Source: Chitinophagaceae bacterium (lineage in GTDB: Bacteria; Bacteroidota; Bacteroidia; Chitinophagales; Chitinophagaceae). From it: a DNA stretch of 46,417 nt. This document shows positions 26,038 through 34,768 of this stretch, piece by piece (position 1 is the stretch's first letter; each line of letters starts with the position of its first letter). The stretch covers positions 98,582-144,998 of the forward strand of contig JAEUVD010000003.1 of NCBI GenBank assembly GCA_016787065.1. Reading direction: 5' to 3'. Below the pieces are notes generated by a model. That model saw only the letters and a list, made by a program, of their open reading frames with translations. It searched no databases and was not told the origin of the DNA. The position numbers were made by a program, and so were the translations under genes.

Positions 26038-26871
26038 TTATTGTTTGAATTTAGTATCGGTTTGAAATAAAGTGAACCACCATCGTTCTTCTGGGGAATA
26101 ATTGAGTTGAATATTCTTTTCTTCCTTTATATACTGTATTAAAATTGAACGCAATAATAAATGGGTATGAATTTGTTTGCAAGGTTTAAGGAAATCGCAA
26201 TTATCACCACCATTTGCAAGATAGTCGTTAGTAGCAATGTAGTACATCGAGTCGGTTTTAGTTTTCGTTAAATTCAGAATGGATTCAACGTAGGTAGGAT
26301 GGAGTTCTCTGTTTATGTTGTTTGCGGGAAGGTACGAGCGAATAGGTTTTTCTTGGTAAGTAGCATAGGGCATGAACATAGAATGAGGCCAGCCGCCTTT
26401 TTCTTCCGTTAATTTCATCCATGTTTCGAGAATATCTCCAGGAACCGCCAGAATGACCAATTCATTTTCAAAAGGAAGAAGTTCAAAAATTTTACCGGTG
26501 GTAATTGGTCCTTCCGGTAATTGATTCATACGAAGTCCACCAGGATTGGTGATCACACCGCTAATTGGTTTATTGAAATTTTTTCGTGCAGCTTGCTCGA
26601 AAGCCTGCACCACAAGTCGGCCCAATGTTCCGCCACCTTTTCCTTTTTCAAAGGTCATAGAGGACGTTCCGAGAAGTACATTCATTTCCTGAGTAAGGCT
26701 ATCGCGAAAAGGTTGCAGATACCGTGCAATTTCGGAAACACTATCTTGGAAATTTTCTGCATTGGCTTGAATTTTATATTGGCTAAACGTACGGTCTGTG
26801 GCGTGATAGCGAACTTTACATGCTATCAAAAACGGAATAAATAATAACCAATAGTGTTTATAACTTTTCAT
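26038..26871 (-). CDS. Lipoprotein with 5'-nucleotidase C-terminal domain
   Basis: 277 aa. The N-terminus MKSYKHYWLLFIPFLIAC ends in a lipobox cysteine (Cys18). The rest is the 5_nucleotid_C domain: GVITNPGGLRMNQLPEGPIT, IFELLPFENELVILAVPGD and YYIATNDYLANGGDNCDF, the substrate-binding lid of UshA-like enzymes. No metallophosphatase domain is present in this protein. It is first in a two-gene operon with the catalytic half, in reversed order compared with the usual fused enzyme. Probably the two work together in the periplasm or on a membrane surface. Confidence 0.86.
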   Translation of the reverse strand: MKSYKHYWLLFIPFLIACKVRYHATDRTFSQYKIQANAENFQDSVSEIARYLQPFRDSLTQEMNVLLGTSSMTFEKGKGGGTLGRLVVQAFEQAARKNFNKPISGVITNPGGLRMNQLPEGPITTGKIFELLPFENELVILAVPGDILETWMKLTEEKGGWPHSMFMPYATYQEKPIRSYLPANNINRELHPTYVESILNLTKTKTDSMYYIATNDYLANGGDNCDFLKPCKQIHTHLLLRSILIQYIKEEKNIQLNYSPEERWWFTLFQTDTKFKQ

Positions 26872-26882
26872 GCCTGATGCCC

Positions 26883-26890
26883 TAAAAGTA
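26883..26890 (-). promoter_or_regulatory. Candidate -7 element (TACTTTTA) of the 5'-nucleotidase operon
   Basis: One mismatch from TAnnTTTG on the minus strand, 11 nt before the ATG at 26871. It is back to back with the plus-strand element at 26903. Confidence 0.4.
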
Positions 26891-26902
26891 CAATTTAGCT
26901 TT

Positions 26903-26910
26903 TACTTTCG
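26903..26910 (+). promoter_or_regulatory. Candidate -7 element (TACTTTCG) of the DUF3127 gene
   Basis: One mismatch from TAnnTTTG, 34 nt before the ATG at 26945. The leader is A-rich (AAAAATAAAAAACTAAAATT), as expected for ribosome binding in this phylum, which often lacks Shine-Dalgarno sequences. Confidence 0.45.
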
Positions 26911-26944
26911 TTGCCTCAATTTTTAAAAATAAAAAACTAAAATT

Positions 26945-27325
26945 ATGGCATCATTTGAAATTGTTGGAAACCTCAAAGTAAAGGGCGAAACAACAGCAGT
27001 AAGTGAAAAATTCAGTAAAAGAGAATTTGTTTTGATAACAGAAATGAGTTCACAGTATCCTCAATATATCAGTTTGCAACTGACTCAAGAGAAATGTGCC
27101 TTATTGGATAATTTCCAAATTGGCGACGAAATGAAGGTTTCATTTAACTTACGAGGTCGTGAATGGAATGGTCCACAAGGATTACGCTATTTTAATTCGT
27201 TAGAAGCTTGGCGATTAGAGAAGGCAACTGCTGGTGCAACTAACGGAGCTCCTGTATCTTCTGCACCGATTGCAACACCAGGTGTTGTTAGCAATGCGGA
27301 AATTGTAGATGATCTTCCATTCTAA
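26945..27325 (+). CDS. DUF3127 protein with SSB-like acidic C-terminal tip
   Basis: 126 aa. Residues 1-97 form an OB-fold-like beta domain of the DUF3127 type (FEIVGNLKVKGETTAV, KREFVLITEMSSQYPQYISL, GDEMKVSFNLRGREWNGPQG). A flexible Ala/Pro/Gly linker leads to NAEIVDDLPF, which closely matches the acidic tip DDxPF that lets bacterial SSB recruit repair proteins. A single-stranded-DNA or RNA binding role is therefore inferred. Monocistronic, divergent from the 5'-nucleotidase operon. Confidence 0.82.
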   Translation: MASFEIVGNLKVKGETTAVSEKFSKREFVLITEMSSQYPQYISLQLTQEKCALLDNFQIGDEMKVSFNLRGREWNGPQGLRYFNSLEAWRLEKATAGATNGAPVSSAPIATPGVVSNAEIVDDLPF

Positions 27326-27647
27326 GAGAAATCCTTTAGAGCCTTAAAAGGTAAGAGTAAGGTTACTAGGGTACACTGCATGCTGCTTGATTATTCTACG
27401 CAACCAGCATCATGTGAACTAATTGAATGCACATTAGAACCACAAAGGGGCTTCACGGTTAGCACGGAAATAAGTGCCCAGAAATGAACACATTACAAGC
27501 AAGTTATTGCGAAAAAAAGACCAAAGAAGGGCGTCTTACGGTTATTTCCGGTTCCTGTTTTCATGAAAAAAGAAACTAAACTTTATAATTAAACCTTTTA
27601 TTGTACTTTTAAGCCTTCTAAATACAGAATCAGATAAGAGCTTATAC
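27326..27647. other. Intergenic gap
   Basis: 322 bp without a credible gene, tRNA or hairpin terminator. The only signal is TACTTTTA at 27604-27611, a possible -7 promoter element 36 nt before the lipoprotein ATG at 27648. Confidence 0.5.
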
Positions 27648-28466
27648 ATGAGAAAGGATATATTGAAAGGTATTTTAATAGGCAGCGGAATCTTTCTTAC
27701 CATTGCCGGCATATTTTCTTCCTGTGTTCGTGAACGGGATATCGATACAAGCATCAGTACCGACCACACCATGGGTGAGTATATTTATACGAATGCTTTG
27801 GATATTGCCTTTGACGCGTCCTCAAAAAGCACGAACGATCATTTGGCATATTTTGGAGCTTGTGAAACCATTGTTCACGACAAAGTTTCCTTTCCACGCA
27901 CAATTAAAGTAATGTACGGTAGTGCAGACTGTTTATGTTTAGACGGTCGTACACGCTCCGGTACAATTTTAGTATCAAATACTGGAAATAATTACTCCGA
28001 TTCCAGCGGTACAGTGTTGGTTACTTTTGAAGATTATAAAATTGATGGGTATCAGATTTTCGGACAAATCGCCGTGAACAATAAAGGTAGAAACAAGAAA
28101 TCACAACCAAATTACGAGTTGAAAATAGCCGGAAAGTATTTAAAACCTTTAGTGCTGGATACTTTGATTTGGGGTGCTGAGCAAATTAAAACCCATGTTG
28201 CTGGTTCTGAATCAGCAAACTATGATGATGATTTATACGAATACGATGGTACCGGTCATGGTATGAATGAATATCAAGTGTATTATGCAACCAATATTAT
28301 TAGTCCGGTTACAAAATATCCTGATTGCAAGTATTTCAAATCGGGTAAAATAGAACAACAACCCCAAGGACATTCCCTTCGTACCATTGATTATGGTGAC
28401 GGAACAACTTGTGACGACGATGCTACGGTGGTTTTCAATACAAAGTCGTACAATATCAAACTTTAA
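27648..28466 (+). CDS. Predicted lipoprotein, function unknown
   Basis: 272 aa. The signal region ILKGILIGSGIFLTIAGIFSSC ends at a lipobox (FSSC), with Cys26 as the lipidation site. The mature part is polar, with several Asp/Thr/Ser-rich stretches and beta-type segments (GTVLVTFEDYKIDGYQIFGQI, GKYLKPLVLDTLIWG), and paired cysteines at CLCLDGRT and DGTTCDDD. I recognise no family. It stands alone between two intergenic gaps. Confidence 0.65.
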   Translation: MRKDILKGILIGSGIFLTIAGIFSSCVRERDIDTSISTDHTMGEYIYTNALDIAFDASSKSTNDHLAYFGACETIVHDKVSFPRTIKVMYGSADCLCLDGRTRSGTILVSNTGNNYSDSSGTVLVTFEDYKIDGYQIFGQIAVNNKGRNKKSQPNYELKIAGKYLKPLVLDTLIWGAEQIKTHVAGSESANYDDDLYEYDGTGHGMNEYQVYYATNIISPVTKYPDCKYFKSGKIEQQPQGHSLRTIDYGDGTTCDDDATVVFNTKSYNIKL

Positions 28467-28801
28467 TTTTCTCGTTCGATTTATTCTTTGTTTTTGGTAA
28501 GCATTTCAATGAAATAAGCGACCTTAAATTTTCATAGCTATTGCAATCGGCCTTGCTTTAGTAGTTTACTTTTAGCGTTGAAGGGCAACATCTTTTGATA
28601 CTATTCACTTAGCACGAAATAGGTTATTGCAAATTGTTACGAGGCAATTTATCCTGAATAGCATTCCCTTCGACTTAAAATAGAATTCCTTAAAGAACCT
28701 CAATGAAAGGCATTGTTTCAAGAATTAAAAAGGGAGATTACATGAACGCTTGTAAAACGTACTATGTTCAATAGTCATAAATAGAAGGAAGAGCCAATAA
28801 A
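28467..28801. other. Intergenic gap
   Basis: No gene or RNA is supported here. There is a short AATTG/CAATT inverted repeat near 28635 and otherwise unstructured AT-rich sequence. The tlpA terminator follows at 28802. Confidence 0.45.
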
Positions 28802-28834
28802 AAAGGCCGCTTCTTTATGGAAACAGCCTTTATT
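28802..28834 (-). terminator. Terminator of the TlpA-like gene
   Basis: AAAGGC (28802-28807) pairs with GCCTTT (28826-28831) around an 18-nt loop. On the minus strand the stem is followed by TTTTATT. It starts about 25 nt past the stop codon at 28860. Confidence 0.65.
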
Positions 28835-28859
28835 AAAAGATGTATTGTAATGTACTTTT

Positions 28860-29348
28860 TTACTTTTTAGCGTATTTCTTAATTTCCTCGAATAATTGAT
28901 CTTCTCCACCTTCTTGATAACCAGGGTGACGATAAACAATTTTTCCGTCCTTGTCAACAATCATCGCAAAAGGAATATCCTGAAAATTAAGCGATTGTTT
29001 TAAATCACCATTGGCATCATGATAAACCGGGAAAGTCCATCCTTTAGCTTTGGTGTATGTTTTAATTTGAGTTAAGTATCGTGCATCGTCGATGCTGATG
29101 GCTATGAAATCAAAATCAGCTTCTTTCTTCCAACCTTCCAATTTGGTTTTTATATTATTGATTTCTTGTTTACATGGTACACACCAAGTGGCCCAAAACG
29201 AATACACAGTAACCTTTCCGGCTTGGTGAGTTTCGTTGAAATTTAGCTGCGAGCCATTCATGTCTTTAATAACCGTATTAGGTAAATCTTGCGAAAATGC
29301 AGTTGACAAAGCGAGTACACTTAGAATGGACAATAGTAATTTTTTCAT
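28860..29348 (-). CDS. TlpA-family periplasmic thioredoxin
   Basis: 162 aa. Signal peptide MKKLLLSILSVLALSTAFSQ, then a thioredoxin fold with the redox motif WCVPCK (Cys56, Cys59) in SFWATWCVPCK and the cis-Pro segment DIPFAMIVDKDGK. Likely reduces or exchanges disulfides in periplasmic proteins or cytochrome maturation partners. It lies 72 nt downstream of yfhO on the same strand, so it could be transcribed from a shared or its own promoter. Confidence 0.9.
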   Translation of the reverse strand: MKKLLLSILSVLALSTAFSQDLPNTVIKDMNGSQLNFNETHQAGKVTVYSFWATWCVPCKQEINNIKTKLEGWKKEADFDFIAISIDDARYLTQIKTYTKAKGWTFPVYHDANGDLKQSLNFQDIPFAMIVDKDGKIVYRHPGYQEGGEDQLFEEIKKYAKK

Positions 29349-29420
29349 GTTTTTTATTTTTAAGGCGCAAACAGACTTTAAAAGTACTGGTTCGTAAATC
29401 GAATCATGGTTAATATAAAA

Positions 29421-31919
29421 TTAATGATCTTCTGGTTTCTTTTTTATAACACTAAAAGCAATGCCGGCCAGCGAAAGGAGTACAACCAGAATAGATGAAA
29501 TTCGAGTTGCGCCAACCCATTTGGTATAACTTTCGGGTTTAAATTCAAATTTTATTTCATGCTTACCGGCTGGCACTAAAAGACCACGAAGAATATAATT
29601 GGTTTTATAAATTGGAGCTTCCTTCCCATCAATATAGGCTTTCCATCCTTGTTCATAATAAATATCAGAAAAAACAGCAAACCCCTCGTGGGCATTGTTT
29701 ACGGAATAACTCAAATCATTCAATCCATATTTTGTTAAGTTGATAGAAGAAGAACTATCTACCATAAAAGAAGTGGCATTATTTTTCCAAATAGATTTGC
29801 GAACGATAGCCATTTCTTTCGCTTTAAAAGCGTTTTGCACTTGTGAGGTATCCCCTAAATTTTCAGCATTTAAGGCCAAAACTTCTTCATCGGCATTAGC
29901 AACCGGCTTAATTTGTTGAACGAACCAAGCGTTCCCACAAGCTCCAGGATTCATTTGCGTGGCAGGCTTATTATCCTGCCCGTTGAAAATTAAATATTTG
30001 GTATTCAACATATTCAAGATTTGGGCATTCAGTTTACCCTGTCCGAAATACTGATCAATAATATCTTGAAAAATTTCCATCTTAGCCGGACTGTAACCTC
30101 CTACCATTTTATGATGAACAGCGCCAAGAGCATCGTTAAAAGGATCTCGACTTAAATCAAAAACACGATAGTAAGGGTCGGTATCCTGAAGAATTTGTTG
30201 ATCTACGGGGCGAGGAATAAACTCAGCTTCAACATCTTCCTTAGCAATAAAACTTTCAGCGTTCATATACCGAGTACTAATAGAAAGCGCATCAACGGCT
30301 ATCAATGCCCCACAACCCGCAAGGGCTATGGTAGCAGCTAATTTTCGCTTGGCAAACATCCAAAGCAACCCAAACGCAAGGGCTATAAATACCAAAGAAC
30401 GGAAACCATCCTTCAAGGCTATGGAGGATCGATCTGAAACCATGGCAGCGAAAACCTTTGAACCGGCTTCTTCATTGCCACCAAACATTTGAACTAATTG
30501 CGCCTTACTCTTCGCATCGTTGTCGCCTTTATAATCCATGGCAAACTGACTACCCAAGGTTAGCAACATACAAAGTCCTCCTACTATAATACCCGAATTT
30601 TTGAGGGCTTTTACCAAGGCACCTTCTTCACGATTTCCAAAAAGTACATCATGCAATGCCCATAAGGCCAAGGCAGTAAAGGTAAAGCCAGGAATAATCA
30701 TGATCATATTGGGCGTTCGGAATTTGTTATACATGGGGAGATGGTCAAACAAAAAATAATTGAATGCAGGAAAATGCTTTCCCCACGACATCATTATTCC
30801 TAGCACGCCGGCGCCGAAAAGAAACCATTTCATGCGACTATTAATTAAGAATAAACTCAACACCATAAGAAAAATAATAATGGCACCGAAATAATGCGGC
30901 CCTGCAAGAAACGGCTGAGGCCCCCAATACATTGGAGCATGTTTAGCGAAATTCTCACCATTTTCTTCGCCCGCAAACTGACTAACCACTTCGTAGGTTT
31001 CACTGTTGGTACCGAGGTTTGTACTACCGCCGCCGCCATATAAATTAGGTACTAAAAGCGTGAAGGTCTCACCAATTCCCTGACTCCAGGCAAAGGCATA
31101 GTCGCGGTCGAGTCCACCATTGGTTTTCTTTTCTTTTTTATTCAAGGTAAATTCACTTTTTCCGCCCCGCATCGTGGCATCCGTATAATCCTTTGTGTAA
31201 AAGAAGGAAGCTATAGACGGGCCAATACTTAATCCAACGAGAGCAACAAAAGTTATTAATGGCAAGAAAAAAGTAGCCAAGCGTTTTTCTTGAATAGCTT
31301 CTACGAGGTAACCTAAAATAACAAAACCAAGTATGATGAATTGATAATAAATAATTTGGTACATGCCGGCTGCAAAGGAAAGCGACGAGAAGAGTAGAGT
31401 TACCGCCGCGCCTAAAATAAGCTTACGATGGAACATCCAATGCACACCGGCGAAAATGGCCGGTAAATAAGCAAGGCATAACACTTTTGTATTGTGTCCG
31501 GAAACCAGAATCTGAGCGTGATAAGCCAAAAAAGCATAGGCTATTCCTCCAATAACTCCTATCCATCGATTCCATGCTAATGCTCTGGAAAGTAAAAAGA
31601 AACCAATCATAGCGATGAGGTAACTGTAAAACCCAATTGGTAAGTTGTTTGTAACCACATCAGTAATCTTACCGAGCCAGGAAGGAATACCATAAACAGC
31701 ATAGGTTGCTGTTGGCATACCTCCAAACATCGAATTACTCCAAAGGGTAGTTTCACCTGTTTTCTTATACCATTCACGAGCTTCCCAGCTCATTCCTTTC
31801 CAATGTTGCACATCACTTTGATGTAATTCCATACCCTGTAGTACAGGGTAATTAAATGCAAGCGCAACCAGCACAAACAGCAGAACAATAAGCGTATTTT
31901 GTACAAGGGGTTTATTCAT
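29421..31919 (-). CDS. YfhO family polytopic membrane protein
   Basis: 832 aa with about a dozen hydrophobic helices in the first 560 residues (TLIVLLFVLVALAFNYPVL; YSYLIAMIGFFLLSRAL; ILGFVILGYLVEAI) and a soluble C-terminal beta domain, then a final helix (ATRISSILVVLLSLAGIAFS). The motif WSNSMFGGMPTATYAVY after the first helix and the GT-C-like layout fit YfhO, a family linked to glycosylation of teichoic acids or other polymers in Firmicutes; the substrate in Bacteroidota is unknown. Large extracytoplasmic loops include LVPNLYGGGGSTNLG. Confidence 0.88.
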   Translation of the reverse strand: MNKPLVQNTLIVLLFVLVALAFNYPVLQGMELHQSDVQHWKGMSWEAREWYKKTGETTLWSNSMFGGMPTATYAVYGIPSWLGKITDVVTNNLPIGFYSYLIAMIGFFLLSRALAWNRWIGVIGGIAYAFLAYHAQILVSGHNTKVLCLAYLPAIFAGVHWMFHRKLILGAAVTLLFSSLSFAAGMYQIIYYQFIILGFVILGYLVEAIQEKRLATFFLPLITFVALVGLSIGPSIASFFYTKDYTDATMRGGKSEFTLNKKEKKTNGGLDRDYAFAWSQGIGETFTLLVPNLYGGGGSTNLGTNSETYEVVSQFAGEENGENFAKHAPMYWGPQPFLAGPHYFGAIIIFLMVLSLFLINSRMKWFLFGAGVLGIMMSWGKHFPAFNYFLFDHLPMYNKFRTPNMIMIIPGFTFTALALWALHDVLFGNREEGALVKALKNSGIIVGGLCMLLTLGSQFAMDYKGDNDAKSKAQLVQMFGGNEEAGSKVFAAMVSDRSSIALKDGFRSLVFIALAFGLLWMFAKRKLAATIALAGCGALIAVDALSISTRYMNAESFIAKEDVEAEFIPRPVDQQILQDTDPYYRVFDLSRDPFNDALGAVHHKMVGGYSPAKMEIFQDIIDQYFGQGKLNAQILNMLNTKYLIFNGQDNKPATQMNPGACGNAWFVQQIKPVANADEEVLALNAENLGDTSQVQNAFKAKEMAIVRKSIWKNNATSFMVDSSSSINLTKYGLNDLSYSVNNAHEGFAVFSDIYYEQGWKAYIDGKEAPIYKTNYILRGLLVPAGKHEIKFEFKPESYTKWVGATRISSILVVLLSLAGIAFSVIKKKPEDH

Positions 31920-31937
31920 GTCGGTATTTTAAAGCGA

Positions 31938-31945
31938 TAAAAGTA
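31938..31945 (-). promoter_or_regulatory. Candidate -7 element (TACTTTTA) of yfhO
   Basis: One mismatch from TAnnTTTG, 18 nt upstream of the ATG at 31919 on the minus strand. Confidence 0.4.
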
Positions 31946-32101
31946 AGGCAATTACCTTATTTGATAAAATGCGAAATGAAGGAACAAGAAACCAGAACTA
32001 TCGAAGGTTAGGGAGGGATAGAGGAGGAACAAAAGACTTATTTTGTTAATGTACTTGACCGCTAAAGAAAAATTTGTAGTTTGGTTTTCAAATTCACGAT
32101 C

Positions 32102-32428
32102 ATGATAACGGAACAATATTATCCGGAGTTATTTCAACAATGGAGTAGCAATCACTATTCGGAAGAACAGATTTTGAATTATTTGGAGAGTAAGGGTGTT
32201 CTTCAGGATCATGTAGAAGGCATTCTGAAGCAATACAAAAAACATCGAATGCTTCAACGTACGAACCAAGGTTTTTTATTTATAGGTATTGGCGCTTTGC
32301 TAGGATTAATCAGTTGTTTGTTTACTGTTTATGGCGTACTACCGGAATTTAGAAGTTTTATTTTGTACGGACTAACCGGCATGGGAATTACCATTGCTTG
32401 TTATGGTGGTTATTTGGTTTTTGAATAG
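32102..32428 (+). CDS. Small two-helix membrane protein, function unknown
   Basis: 108 aa from ATG 32102, preferred over the in-frame ATG at 32081, which would overlap the probable promoter element (TAGTTTG at 32077-32083). The N-terminal half is soluble and helical (EEQILNYLESKGVLQDHVEGI, given as EEQILNYLESKG), then two membrane helices (FLFIGIGALLGLISCLFTVYG and FILYGLTGMGITIACYGGYLV, each near 20 residues). A terminator follows at 32485. No family recognised. Confidence 0.6.
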   Translation: MITEQYYPELFQQWSSNHYSEEQILNYLESKGVLQDHVEGILKQYKKHRMLQRTNQGFLFIGIGALLGLISCLFTVYGVLPEFRSFILYGLTGMGITIACYGGYLVFE

Positions 32429-32484
32429 CACAGTTCGTTGCTTTGATAAAACAACAAGGATGTAAAGAAGTATTAACTAAAAAG

Positions 32485-32512
32485 AAAGCCGGCTGAGGTA
32501 GCTACCGGCTTT
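32485..32512 (+). terminator. Terminator after the small membrane protein gene
   Basis: An 8-bp perfect stem AAAGCCGG/CCGGCTTT with a 12-nt loop, followed by AGATTTATTT. It lies 57 nt past the stop codon at 32428. The stem is strong, though the U-run is broken. Confidence 0.7.
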
Positions 32513-32683
32513 AGATTTATTTACCCTAAGTTGAGTGGCGGTTAGAGGTTTCGGATGTTTTCAAATCCAAGGTTTGTTTTCATAAAGTATCTTCTCAAAC
32601 TATGTTATTGTTGTTGATTGTAATTACTTGCCTTCTTCTTAATTAGGTAAAGAGGCTTGCTCCATGCACTTGTAAAATAAAGT

Positions 32684-32752
32684 TCCCGGCTAATTGTAAA
32701 ATACGATAATCCTCTTGAACGAAATTAGCGAGTACATTACAATTAACCGGGA
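32684..32752. repeat. Long imperfect inverted repeat
   Basis: Arms 32684-32699 (TCCCGGCTAATTGTAA) and 32737-32752 (TTACAATTAACCGGGA) are complementary over 16 positions with one mismatch, separated by 37 bp. The mismatch becomes a G-U pair in a minus-strand RNA, so a minus transcript would fold better. Confidence 0.75.
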
Positions 32753-32843
32753 CACTACGTTTCATAATAAATGATTTCTTACTGTGTTTTAATAAATGTT
32801 TGCAGAGCAAATGTATTATGGGCGTTTATATGCTACAAGTGAT

Positions 32844-32896
32844 AAGTTGTAATTGCCTTTTTTCAAGTTGTAACTCCGTGCTGTGAGGTTGTAATT
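32844..32896. repeat. Three direct repeats of GTTGTAA in 21-bp register
   Basis: GTTGTAA begins at 32846, 32867 and 32888, exactly 21 bp apart; the first and third extend to GTTGTAATTGC. Two helical turns of spacing puts them on the same face of the DNA, typical of direct-repeat operators such as those of LytTR-type regulators. Confidence 0.6.
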
Positions 32897-33251
32897 GCGA
32901 ATTACTATTGTACCACATAACTATGGAATAAGGAATTTTTTAGATTTTTAAGATCACTTTTGATTCTTTGTAAGAAAATAGATCCTTCCGAAATCTGCAT
33001 GAAAATTGACCCTAAAGCCAAAGGCGAAAATCATACTAAAATCCTTCAACTAAATTAATCATAACAATCCTAAAAAATCTGAGTTCCAAAAGAATCTAGT
33101 GGGGGTAATTGATTTCTTTTAATAATCAATATCCATAAGGGTTCTAAGAGGTTGATCGAATTTATTTCGGACAAGAATACGTGCGAATTTAATTTCTACA
33201 AAATATCTAACTACTCGAGTATTTGTTTTTATTCTTGAATACCTCTATCTA

Positions 33252-33788
33252 TTATTTTTTCTCAAGTCCTTGTCTGATTTTAATTAACTCTTCCTTGATT
33301 TCGGTAAGAATAGTATCAGAGGAAAATGTAGTGGAAGTATGTTTTCCTTCCGAACGTTCACGGATAATTAATTCTCGTTGTTCCAGAATGGCTTTCTTCA
33401 TTTCTTCCGCATCGTTAATGCCTAAAATGCTCATCGAATTTTGATGATGAGCTCCGCCACCCGCCGTTTCTACACGAATAATTACTAAACTAAAACTACG
33501 TAAAATAGGACCTCCAATAAACGACAAGTCCTGAATATTCTCTAACGGAATAGTCTTTTCAATATGTACAAGAAGCCCTTTTGAAAACCGCAAGTTGCGT
33601 GTGCTTAACTCGCATTGCAACGTATGAAAGTACTTATTACTTAGCCATTGTCCTAACCCCAAAAGCCAAAATGGAAGTAGTACAATTCCCGCAACGGTAA
33701 TAAGCAAAAAGAAGGCTACCACCAGAAAAATATAAGCCTTTACTTTAGGATTAAATGTTGCTTTTGTTATGATTTGATATTCGTTCAT
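33252..33788 (-). CDS. PH-domain (bPH2/YdbS-like) membrane protein
   Basis: 178 aa. Two membrane helices at the N-terminus (AYIFLVVAFFLLITVAGIVL and FWLLGLGQWL) precede a bacterial PH-like domain with the usual pattern TRNLRFSKGLLVHIEKTIPL, ENIQDLSFIGGPILRSF, LVIIRVETAGG. A charged, probably helical tail follows. Function of this family is unknown. It has its own gene neighbourhood, with 93 bp to the next gene upstream. Confidence 0.78.
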   Translation of the reverse strand: MNEYQIITKATFNPKVKAYIFLVVAFFLLITVAGIVLLPFWLLGLGQWLSNKYFHTLQCELSTRNLRFSKGLLVHIEKTIPLENIQDLSFIGGPILRSFSLVIIRVETAGGGAHHQNSMSILGINDAEEMKKAILEQRELIIRERSEGKHTSTTFSSDTILTEIKEELIKIRQGLEKK

Positions 33789-33881
33789 TCGAAATTAATA
33801 AGAAGGCAAATCTACTTCTTTTGCTGCGTGCATATTACGTTAAATAGAATACCGAAAACGAAATTGCCATGTAACGTTTTA

Positions 33882-34649
33882 TTACCGCACTACATTGTAA
33901 AGCATTTTAAACATGGGGTTACGCGAATCTTTCCAACCATAACTTCCTTTCAATAACCACGCACTTCCGAATAGCCATAAGCATATAGTTTCACAAAAGT
34001 AAACGGTATTGTAAGGGAGTATTTTATCTTCCCGAAAGGATAAGTAGCAAACCAACAAACTTATCAGAATACCAACAGCACAAAATCGATAATACCGATT
34101 TCTATTTTTCTTTTTTCGCAAATAAAGTTTATCGTGCTCATCTTGTTCAGGTTTGGTAAGATAGAACCAACAAAAAATTGCAATCATAAGAAACATGAGT
34201 ACAGCACTCCCGAAATGAATATACATATACCAAGAGTGATAATCTTTCTCTACAAAATTATCGCTACAACTAATACATGCTATGATATCGTTTGACTTAA
34301 TGGATTCACACGCCGGTAAGAATCCGCTTTGTCCGGTCGGAAAAATTGCAACTAAAAAAGCACATATTCCGGTGATGTTGGCTATTCTACTTTCTTTATT
34401 ATCTTCTCCGTGGTAGGTACAAAATAAAGCACCCATAATACACAAGGCACCTATAAATAACACATGTGCTTTTGAGTAGAAGTAATGACTGATGGAAGGC
34501 TGACAGGCTTCGGCATTACCAACTGTTTTTTCGATTACCACTACGAGCACCGGTAAAAGTATTCCGAGAACACCAAGCGCTTGTCGTAATTTGTAATGTG
34601 AAATAAGATGGTTATATTTCTTTGCGTCGCTCTTATTTTCTTCAGCCAT
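33882..34649 (-). CDS. Multi-pass membrane protein, family uncertain
   Basis: 255 aa with about six membrane helices (QALGVLGILLPVLVVVIEKT, LFIGALCIMGALFCTYHG, ITGICAFLVAIFPTG, SAVLMFLMIAIFCWFYL, AVGILISLLVCYLSF, ICLWLFGSAWLLKG). The segment PSISHYFYSKAHVLFIGALC resembles a pattern in DUF998/Frag1-like membrane proteins, but I cannot confirm that. Several cysteines (CESIKSNDIIACISCSDNF) lie in one extracytoplasmic loop. Role unknown. Confidence 0.55.
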   Translation of the reverse strand: MAEENKSDAKKYNHLISHYKLRQALGVLGILLPVLVVVIEKTVGNAEACQPSISHYFYSKAHVLFIGALCIMGALFCTYHGEDNKESRIANITGICAFLVAIFPTGQSGFLPACESIKSNDIIACISCSDNFVEKDYHSWYMYIHFGSAVLMFLMIAIFCWFYLTKPEQDEHDKLYLRKKKNRNRYYRFCAVGILISLLVCYLSFREDKILPYNTVYFCETICLWLFGSAWLLKGSYGWKDSRNPMFKMLYNVVR

Positions 34650-34768
34650 CGTGTTGATTTTACGCCTAAGATACCACGAATTTGTTTTCCTAGTAGCCGA
34701 GAATGAAAGTAAAATGCTTTTAGTTCATTAGGATGTTGCAAGGAGAAAGTTTAAGTCAAGAAATTAGG

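Larger units (their letters stand above)
32513..33251. other. Long non-coding convergent gap with structured repeats
   Basis: About 740 bp past the terminator, between two genes that both end towards it. No ORF with coding character is present. It contains a 16-bp inverted repeat (32684-32752) and three GTTGTAA repeats at exact 21-bp intervals (32846-32894). The rest is AT-rich with no other clear structure. Confidence 0.6.

Noticed and set aside
32684..32752. Invertible promoter bounded by the inverted repeat
   Set aside because: The 37-bp spacer is much shorter than known phase-variable promoters, has no promoter element, faces no gene start and has no recombinase gene nearby.
32844..32896. 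Small CRISPR-like array
   Set aside because: Only seven to eleven bases are repeated and the spacing of 21 bp is too short for repeat plus spacer; no cas genes in the window.
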